A stretch of 64,000 nt of DNA from Leptospirales bacterium (lineage in GTDB: Bacteria; Spirochaetota; Leptospiria; Leptospirales; Leptonemataceae), in the NCBI GenBank assembly GCA_019694655.1, contig JAIBBN010000003.1:1-64000 (forward strand), given 5' to 3'. Position numbers and translations under genes: made by a program. The notes under the pieces were generated by a model that saw only the letters and a list, made by a program, of their open reading frames with translations, was not told where the DNA came from and made no database searches. Each line of letters begins with the position of its first letter. The stretch's first letter is position 1. Below, piece after piece: positions 58,033 through 64,000 of this stretch.

Positions 58033-60810
58033 ATGCGGCGGCAGTCCATTCAGCAAGTGAAGCGGCTGAGCTGCATTGCATTTCTGCTGCTGGCGCAGCT
58101 GGGCCTGCTGCGGCCGGCGCTGGCTGAGGAAAATAGCTCCGTCACTGTATGGATTGCTGTTTTCCAGCCGGCGGAAGGTGAGCGGCGCAATGAGCCGCTT
58201 GAGCAGCAGTTACAAACGGCTCTGGCCACGGCTTTTGCCGCCCAGGGCTACGCTGTGGAGCGCGGCAACGGTTCGCTCTCGGATTTGCCGGCGGGCGCAG
58301 GCTTGGCCGTGGGCGGCTATTACGCTCGTTCCAGCGCCGGCCGGGTCAGCCTCTATGGCTTGATTGTTGATCGCGGCCGCCGTCGCGTGATCGATGCTAC
58401 CGCGCGCAACAGCGTGCTGGACCTGCCGGGCGCCAGCGCCGCACTTTCTCATGTCCGGCGCGACCTGGAAGAGAGCGATGGGCAGGCCATCGAGCGTTTT
58501 GCCGGCCGTGTGGTGCGGCAGGCGCAATTGAATCCGGATTTGCGTTTGCGTCAGGACAACCTGGAATCGCAAACGCCTTCCGGGGCGCGCGAGGATCTCG
58601 CGGCCCTCTGGCCAGGCGAGGAGGGATCGCGGGCCGCTGCGCGCGAAGCCTTTGAACTGCTGGAAAATCAAACGGTCGTTACGGCAACGCGCAGCCAGAG
58701 TCGACTGCGCGATACGCCCTCGACGGTATACGTCATTACCGAACGGCAGATCCGTGAACGAGGCTACCGCACTCTGATCGACGCTCTGGAAGATTTGCCG
58801 GGCTTCGATACCATTCACGTTTACGGCATCTTTCCAGAACTGGTGCATCCGCGCGGACTGGTTGGCAACAACCAGCGAACCCTGGTCTACGTAGATGGCG
58901 TACTGGATACTAACATCAGCGAGCGCGCCCCGCGCAACGGCACGCTGCACTTCCCGCTCTTCAATGTAGAGCGCATTGAGGTGGTGATGGGACCATCGTC
59001 CGCCCTCTATGGCGCCAACGCCTTTGGCGGCGTTATTCAGATCTTTACCAAAGGCGGAGATGTCTCGCCTGGCGCCGAGGCCGAGGTCGGCTACGGTCGT
59101 TATCTGGATCGCGGCTATTCGCCGGGAGCGCACGCCGCCCTTGCCTCGCGCGGTCGCAGCAATGACAGCGAAATGCACTACTCAGCTTCGGCCTGGTTCA
59201 ACAGTACGCGCGGGCCCTACTTTGGCGATCGGCAGTCGCTGCGTCCGCGTTCGGTTGATGAAAACGATCCGCGCTGGCAGCTGGAAAAGTCGCTGTGCGG
59301 CGGTCCCTGCACGCCAGGCGCCGATGCTGTTGGATTCGATTGGTCGCCGTACTACGACGCCTCCGCTCAGGAGGACTACAACATCACCGCTCGTTTTCAA
59401 TCGGGCGGCTTTTCACTGCGCACTGTGAACTGGCAGTTCCGACAGCCCTACGGAACCTTTGCCAACGCCGGCGCCCAGGTCGACACGCACCAGATGCGTT
59501 TTAAGGGCTCCGATTGGGATTTTCGCAACAATGCCGCGACCATGGGCTACAATGCGAGCCTGGCGCAGTCGCTTTCGCTGGAAAGCGAGATCGGCGTGCG
59601 CCATACGGAAGTGCTGGGCAGCAGCAGCGACGTGACGGTCGATCCGCCGGACCCGTTGTACTACTACCGTCTGGATCATACTAAGGGATTCACAACTAAC
59701 GACAAGTATGCGCGCGCCGACTATTCGCTGGAATGGCGGGAAAAGCTGGAATGGAACGCCTCGCGCCGGCTGCAAACCATCGCCGGAATTGAAACAACGC
59801 AGGAAAGTACGCCGCGCGGCTACGGCGTGTCCGAGCGCTTTCTATCCACTACCTATGCCGGCTATCTTCAGGTGCAAATCCTGCCGCTGGATGCCTGGAC
59901 GGTGCTGCTTGGCTATCGCTACGACCTGAATACGGACTACGGCTATGCGCACACGCCGCGCCTGGGCCTGACTTACCAGCCCTGGGATTGGCTTTCGCTC
60001 AAGGCCGTGGCCAGCGCTGGATTCCGTGCGCCGACCGCCTGGGAGCTGTACAACGAAACGCCACAACGTCGCTCCAATCCTGACTTGAAGCCGGAGCGCA
60101 TGCGCAGCTATGAATTTGGAGCTGGCCTGCGCTTCCTGCGCGACTACTACCTGCAAACAGCCTTGTATCGCAATGAAATCAGCGACCTCCTGCTGGAGGT
60201 GCAAACCACCCAGCCGCGTCCGGTAGGCGGCTACTACAATCAAAACAAGAATGTGGGTCGCGCCCAGGTCTACGGCGCAGAGGCGCGCCTTGATGCGCGC
60301 CCCTGGGAGTCGCTGAACTTTGACCTGGGCTACAACTACAATCATGGCGAATATCGCAACCTGCCGCCGGAGCAGAGCGCACCGCTTTCGGTGCGCGGCA
60401 GACCGGGGGACGATCCGTTGCGCGACTATCTGGCAAGCTACAGCGGACGGCGCGTCGGCGATGAGCGCGGCGACATACCCAATATCTCGCCGCATCGCGT
60501 CTTTGCCAGCGTCGTCTGGCGCCCGTGGACCGATTTGAGCGTCAGCCTTCGAGTTATTCACTATGACGTTCGTCGCACCATTGCCAATAACCCGGAGCGA
60601 ACGATTCCCGGTTATTACTTGACCCACATCAATATTCGATGGGAGAATTTTCTGGGATGGTCTGGATTTTACGCCGCTCTGTTGATCCGCAACGCCGGGG
60701 ATATCAGCGCTTACGATCCGGGTATTCGCATTGCCGATGGCAGCTTCTATCCTTCGCGCCATCCGCTTGAGGAACGCAACGTATGGCTGAGCATCGGCTA
60801 CAAATTCTAG
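58033..60810 (+). CDS. TonB-dependent receptor with N-terminal TolB/CsgG-like domain (copy 2)
   Basis: This 925-residue paralogue of the preceding receptor has the same domain order. A signal peptide (about residues 9-31) leads into the TolB/CsgG-like domain with VWIAVFQPAEG and AVGGYYARSSAGRVSLYGLI. The plug starts at VVTATRSQ, and the barrel ends SIGYKF. Similarity between the copies is high throughout the plug and barrel (GPYFGDRQSLR, GGFSLRTVNWQ, FRAPT.WEL) but external loops differ, so they may take related ligands. It starts 67 bases after copy 1 and overlaps the next gene by 28 bases. Confidence 0.9.
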   Translation: MRRQSIQQVKRLSCIAFLLLAQLGLLRPALAEENSSVTVWIAVFQPAEGERRNEPLEQQLQTALATAFAAQGYAVERGNGSLSDLPAGAGLAVGGYYARSSAGRVSLYGLIVDRGRRRVIDATARNSVLDLPGASAALSHVRRDLEESDGQAIERFAGRVVRQAQLNPDLRLRQDNLESQTPSGAREDLAALWPGEEGSRAAAREAFELLENQTVVTATRSQSRLRDTPSTVYVITERQIRERGYRTLIDALEDLPGFDTIHVYGIFPELVHPRGLVGNNQRTLVYVDGVLDTNISERAPRNGTLHFPLFNVERIEVVMGPSSALYGANAFGGVIQIFTKGGDVSPGAEAEVGYGRYLDRGYSPGAHAALASRGRSNDSEMHYSASAWFNSTRGPYFGDRQSLRPRSVDENDPRWQLEKSLCGGPCTPGADAVGFDWSPYYDASAQEDYNITARFQSGGFSLRTVNWQFRQPYGTFANAGAQVDTHQMRFKGSDWDFRNNAATMGYNASLAQSLSLESEIGVRHTEVLGSSSDVTVDPPDPLYYYRLDHTKGFTTNDKYARADYSLEWREKLEWNASRRLQTIAGIETTQESTPRGYGVSERFLSTTYAGYLQVQILPLDAWTVLLGYRYDLNTDYGYAHTPRLGLTYQPWDWLSLKAVASAGFRAPTAWELYNETPQRRSNPDLKPERMRSYEFGAGLRFLRDYYLQTALYRNEISDLLLEVQTTQPRPVGGYYNQNKNVGRAQVYGAEARLDARPWESLNFDLGYNYNHGEYRNLPPEQSAPLSVRGRPGDDPLRDYLASYSGRRVGDERGDIPNISPHRVFASVVWRPWTDLSVSLRVIHYDVRRTIANNPERTIPGYYLTHINIRWENFLGWSGFYAALLIRNAGDISAYDPGIRIADGSFYPSRHPLEERNVWLSIGYKF

Positions 60811-62375
60811 TTGCAATAGCGCTGATGCTGGGCGCCTGCGCGGCCTCCGCAGAAGCGCCGGTCCAGGCGCCGTCCCCGCAGCCGGCTTCTGCAGCGGACA
60901 GCAGCGGCGGCCAATCGGCAACTGCTGCCGTACACGCTCTGGTCAGCGCTGATAGCGGATACTACCAGGAAGCGCTGCTGGGAATTGAGTCGTCGCTTGA
61001 ATCGGAATTGCAGGTACACTACATCGACATCCAGTCGGCGCCGGCCGCCGCTGAAGCGTTGATTGACAATCTGGACCGCCCGGGCTTGATCCTGTTGCCG
61101 CTGGGCGGCGCCGCCGCCGCCTTTGCTTTACAGTATGCTCAGCAAGCGACGGTGCTGGCCGCGCTGGCCCCTTCGCCCAATCGACTGCGCGAGTTGCATC
61201 AGGATCTCTGCGGCGTCAGCCTGCCAGTTCCAACCGATGACTACATCTCGGCCCTGCGCGAGTTGCGTCCGGGAGCGCGGCGCATCTACGTCGTCTATGC
61301 CAGTCAGGAGGGCGAATTTTCGGCTCTGGCCCTGCGTCTGCACGAAGACCAGCAGCATCTTTCGCTTACCTGGGCCAATGCGCCCTCGCTGGCGCGACTG
61401 CGGGCGCAGCTGGCCCAGGCGCCCGAGGATATCGAAGCTGTCTTTTTGCCCGCCGATCCAACCTTTGGGCGCGAAAGCTTTCAGGCTCTGGTCGAGTTCA
61501 GTCGTTCGCGCGGCATTCCGTTGATGGCGGGCTTTGCGCCGCTGGTTCGTCTGGGCGCAAGCTTTGGCTATGCGCCGGACGCGTTTCATGCCGGAGCACT
61601 TAGCGCACAACTTGCAAATCGCATACTATCGGGCGGCAACTGCGCCGAAGAGGGAATGCATCCTCTGGATTCCGCCGCTTACCAGCTCTGGATCAACGAC
61701 GAGGCTCTGGAGGGCATCGGCATCCGCGCGCCGGACAGCCTTCGCCTGCGCGCCCAGTCGGCTCGTGCGCAGCGCGCCGGTCTGGACCTTTACCTCGAAG
61801 GTCGTTACGAAGCGGCGCGCAGCGTATTTGCCTGGGCCGCTTCGGTGGACCCGCAAAATCCCGCCCTGCGTCGCTACCTTTCGCTCACCGTGGAAAAACT
61901 CTCCGGTCGCGAATTGCAGGCCGAACGCGATCGCGCCCGCCAGGCGCAGGCGCGCGGCGATTTGAGCGGCGCAGAAAGCGCCTTGCGGCGAGCGCTTACG
62001 CTCAGTCCAGACAATGTAGAATTGCGCGGGCAGCTGCGCCAGGTGCAAACGGAACTCTGCGAACGCAACCGATTGCGCGGAAGGCAGACGGAAGCCTCGG
62101 GGCGCAGCATCGAAGCGCTGCGCATCTTTGCTGGCGGCGAGTGCATGAACGCCGATGCCGCCCGGCTGCGCCATAGCCTGCGCGGGGAGTTTGACGGCAT
62201 CCTGGAGCAAGGTCTGACCAGTTATCACGGGCGCGACTATCGAGGGGCCATCGAAAAGCTAGAGCAGGCACTGCTCATCGATCCAGGCAGCCAGAACGCG
62301 CGCGCCTACCTGGATCTGGCGCGCAAGAAACTGCAGGCCCTTGAGCGCTTGCAGCGCCAGCAGCCTGTTCGCTGA
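60783..62375 (+). CDS. Lipoprotein with ABC_sub_bind domain and TPR repeats
   Basis: This 530-residue exported protein has the lipobox ALMLGAC (about residues 13-19). Residues of about 48-315 follow the ABC_sub_bind fold of periplasmic binding proteins: AVHALVSADSGYYQEALLGI, LLPLGGAAAAFAL, PGARRIYVVYASQEG and LWINDEALEGIGI. The C-terminal part (about 325-520) has helical TPR-like units such as GDLSGAESALRRALTLSPDN and GRDYRGAIEKLEQALLIDPG. Its start lies 28 bases inside the second TonB receptor gene. It probably acts with the receptors as a periplasmic ligand-binding partner. Confidence 0.8.
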   Translation: MAEHRLQILVAIALMLGACAASAEAPVQAPSPQPASAADSSGGQSATAAVHALVSADSGYYQEALLGIESSLESELQVHYIDIQSAPAAAEALIDNLDRPGLILLPLGGAAAAFALQYAQQATVLAALAPSPNRLRELHQDLCGVSLPVPTDDYISALRELRPGARRIYVVYASQEGEFSALALRLHEDQQHLSLTWANAPSLARLRAQLAQAPEDIEAVFLPADPTFGRESFQALVEFSRSRGIPLMAGFAPLVRLGASFGYAPDAFHAGALSAQLANRILSGGNCAEEGMHPLDSAAYQLWINDEALEGIGIRAPDSLRLRAQSARAQRAGLDLYLEGRYEAARSVFAWAASVDPQNPALRRYLSLTVEKLSGRELQAERDRARQAQARGDLSGAESALRRALTLSPDNVELRGQLRQVQTELCERNRLRGRQTEASGRSIEALRIFAGGECMNADAARLRHSLRGEFDGILEQGLTSYHGRDYRGAIEKLEQALLIDPGSQNARAYLDLARKKLQALERLQRQQPVR

Positions 62376-62396
62376 ATCGCTCCGCAGGGCAGACCG

Positions 62397-62981
62397 ATGC
62401 CAGCGGCGATTCGCGCTTGCGATGGGGCGCTGGAAGCGTCCTGCTGGGTCATGAGTCCGAAGCCAAAGTGGATCGCCCGTCGCTGGCTGCTGCGCATTAC
62501 GCCGGGTCGGACCGATGAGCTGCTGGATATTGAAATCCTGAAATCCGAGCGCATTCGCAGTCTGGCAGTGTTGAGCATTGTCGCCAGCGGCGCACTTGTC
62601 TGGCTGGCGATCTATCTCCTGGCAAAAGACTCTTTCAATGAGTCGCTGGGCATGCAGTTCCCCTTTGAAGCGCTGCTCTTTACTCTGGTAGGCGCGGCGC
62701 TGTACGAGAGCGGTCTGGCGCTGGCGCTTCGATTTCTGATTGCGCGTCGCCGCCGTTTTCCCGACGTTCCGCGCCACCTGCATACAATTCTGGAAACATC
62801 GATTCCCGGAATGCTCCTCTGGATTCTCTGTGAACGATTGACGTCGCCGCTTTTCGCCCTGCTTTCGCCGCTGACACTGATCTTCTTTCTGTTTATCATC
62901 CTTTCCATCTTGCGTTTGCGCATGGGGCTATCCGCGCTAACCGGTTTGACGGCGGCCATCTGGCTGGCGGCGCTCTCCTAG
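62397..62981 (+). CDS. Membrane-anchored class III cyclase, N-terminal part (in-frame TAG at 62979)
   Basis: The first 194 residues form a six-helix membrane domain: ERIRSLAVLSIVASGALVWL, the central PRHLHTILETSIPG and FFLFIILSILRLRMGLSALTG. This type of domain precedes cyclase domains in spirochaetal proteins. The frame ends at TAG 62979-62981. After the TAG, the same frame continues (RYLPQIPADLAPSYL) into a membrane helix and a complete cyclase domain. The stop therefore cuts a single gene in two. The ATG at 62397 has AGGG upstream; 62451 is an alternative start. It follows the ABC_sub_bind gene by 21 bases. Confidence 0.78.
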   Translation: MPAAIRACDGALEASCWVMSPKPKWIARRWLLRITPGRTDELLDIEILKSERIRSLAVLSIVASGALVWLAIYLLAKDSFNESLGMQFPFEALLFTLVGAALYESGLALALRFLIARRRRFPDVPRHLHTILETSIPGMLLWILCERLTSPLFALLSPLTLIFFLFIILSILRLRMGLSALTGLTAAIWLAALS

Positions 62982-63800
62982 CGCTATCTTCCGCAGATAC
63001 CGGCGGATCTGGCGCCGTCCTACTTGCGATCGACGGTCCCGGCCATGGCGCGCGCAGCGCTGTTGCTGGTGGCCGGCCTCGTGGCCGGTTTTGTGGGGCG
63101 CCAGTTGCGTCTGCGATTGTCGCATTCTCTTGATCTGGTTGAGGAGCGCAATCGGGTCGTGGGCATGTTCGGTCAGTATGTGAGTCCGGAAGTTGTCGAT
63201 CGGCTGCTGCAACAAAAGCAGGAACTGCCGCCCGAAATGCGGCACGTCTGCGTGATGTTCATGGATATCAGAAATTTCACGGCCTTTGCTGAAAAGCGCG
63301 GTCCGGAGGAGGTCATTCTCTATCTGAATACGCTCTTTCAAGAGCTGATTGAAATTGTGAACCGCCACAAGGGCATCGTTAACAAATTTCTAGGCGATGG
63401 CTTCATGGCCGTATTCGGCGCGCCGATCTCCAGCGAAGGGCGAGATGTGGACAACGCAGCGCGGGCCGCGCTGGAAATTCTGGAGCGCATCGATCAGCTG
63501 AATCGCAGCGGACAGATCGCTCCCACTCGCGTCGGCATTGGTTTGCATGCCGGGCCGGCAATGACCGGCAGCGTCGGTTCAGCAGATCGTAAGGAATACA
63601 CAATTATTGGCGACACGGTCAATCTCGCATCGCGCGTAGAACAATTGAACAAAGAGCATGGCAGCGAGCTTCTGGCCACCGATGCAGTGGTGAGCCAGCT
63701 TGGCGCCGACGCTGTCGCCCGCGGATTGCAGGCCCGCGAATTGCCAACGGTGCAGATCCGCGGGCGCGAGGCCCCGGTTCGACTTTTTCGCCTGCGCTGA
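62982..63800 (+). CDS. Membrane-anchored class III cyclase, C-terminal part (continues past in-frame TAG)
   Basis: This is the same frame after the TAG: a last membrane helix (ARAALLLVAGLVAGFVGRQL), the linker EERNRVVGMFGQYVSPEVVD and a class III cyclase domain. The metal-binding Asp are in MFMDIRNFTAF and VNKFLGDGFMAVFG, and the base-binding region is EYTIIGDTVNLASRVEQL. If made separately it would start at a weak codon (TTG 63024) or ATG 63045 and could still be an active cyclase with one helix. The catalytic residues are intact, so selection has kept this half. Confidence 0.82.
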   Translation, partial: RYLPQIPADLAPSYLRSTVPAMARAALLLVAGLVAGFVGRQLRLRLSHSLDLVEERNRVVGMFGQYVSPEVVDRLLQQKQELPPEMRHVCVMFMDIRNFTAFAEKRGPEEVILYLNTLFQELIEIVNRHKGIVNKFLGDGFMAVFGAPISSEGRDVDNAARAALEILERIDQLNRSGQIAPTRVGIGLHAGPAMTGSVGSADRKEYTIIGDTVNLASRVEQLNKEHGSELLATDAVVSQLGADAVARGLQARELPTVQIRGREAPVRLFRLR

Positions 63801-63822
63801 GGTCGTTGCCGCTCTCCGTATC

Positions 63823-64000
63823 TCAACGCTGGAATTGCTCGAGATCCTGTCCGGCCAGCGCCTGCTCCAGGCGCTGTGCGTGGCGCTCGACGCTTGCTGA
63901 GGTCTCATCGTCGACAAACATCCCCGTTGCTTTGACTACGGCTTCGGCTGTGGCCTTGTTGGATTCAAATTCGCGTTCGATCGTCTGCCGCGAGTTTTCC
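63823..64000 (-). CDS. Unknown protein, C-terminal end (partial)
   Basis: A minus-strand frame enters from the right edge and ends at TGA 63823-63825. The visible 59 residues are charged and helical (TIEREFESNKATAEAVVKA, then VERHAQRLEQALAG) with no domain I recognise. It is convergent with the cyclase gene. Nothing more can be said from the part inside the window. Confidence 0.45.
   Translation of the reverse strand, partial: ENSRQTIEREFESNKATAEAVVKATGMFVDDETSASVERHAQRLEQALAGQDLEQFQR

Noticed and set aside
59842-60921. Minus-strand open frame of 359 codons opposite the second TonB receptor
   Set aside because: Same reason: shadow of a well-supported receptor gene.
1-64000. General reassignment of TAG to an amino acid
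   Set aside because: Many intact genes here end at TAG in the right place (for example at 13044, 17996, 18912, 28987, 36939 and 60810), so TAG is still a normal stop.

Overview
The window looks like chromosomal DNA from a Gram-negative (diderm) bacterium of high GC content, roughly 58-60% by eye. A spirochaete of the Leptospirales (Leptospira/Leptonema-like) is my best guess, by inference only. The hints are many signal-peptide lipoproteins with loose lipoboxes, stand-alone cyclic-nucleotide-binding proteins, membrane-anchored class III cyclases, an HDOD protein, a crotonyl-CoA carboxylase/reductase, a GT-C-like membrane protein and TonB receptors. No rRNA, tRNA or CRISPR array was recognised. 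Gene density is high and no gene-free stretch exceeds about 300 bases.

Layout. 1-10.7 kb: rhomboid tail, zinc-ribbon membrane protein, DUF2167 protein, acyl-CoA dehydrogenase, GT-C-like protein, an ECF sigma factor followed by a ClpP-like peptidase, a membrane AraC regulator, a membrane cyclase and a Tat-exported nitroreductase. 10.7-18 kb: a lipid/pigment block (PaaK-like ligase, BtaA-like aminocarboxypropyltransferase, CruF-like carotenoid protein, GT2, hydrolase-like lipoprotein), then a YnbA/YnbB/PlsC phospholipid operon. 18-23 kb: two cNMP-binding proteins, a PAS protein resembling a histidine kinase without its histidine, and a DUF389 transporter. 23-35.4 kb: an ECF sigma/anti-sigma pair heads a heavy-metal efflux island with two HME-RND pumps, two TolC-like proteins, small His-rich exported proteins and an outer-membrane barrel. 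No membrane-fusion adaptor gene was found. The first pump is split by an in-frame TAG.

36.9-52.6 kb is the most unusual part. A tightly coupled cassette recurs: lipoprotein 'A' (C-terminal EELRRRG-like helix), lipoprotein 'B' (beta-rich, ending in FN/FQIQIN-like residues), then a secreted SGNH hydrolase 'S' with a hydrophobic Cys-containing tail. There are two complete A-B-S sets, one B-B-S set, and one A-B set whose S gene is cut down to its signal peptide. Homopolymer tracts (C10, C12, A13) sit at the head of three of the transcription units. Between the copies lie a complete 1230-bp IS3-family element, a DUF4160 remnant with DUF2442, and a HicAB toxin-antitoxin pair. A PilZ protein heads the largest unit.

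52.7-64 kb: a hendecad-repeat coiled-coil protein, an outer-membrane protein and an ankyrin protein. Then come two tandem paralogous TonB-dependent receptors with an unusual N-terminal domain, an ABC_sub_bind-TPR lipoprotein, and a membrane cyclase that is again split by an in-frame TAG. The last gene runs off the right edge on the minus strand.
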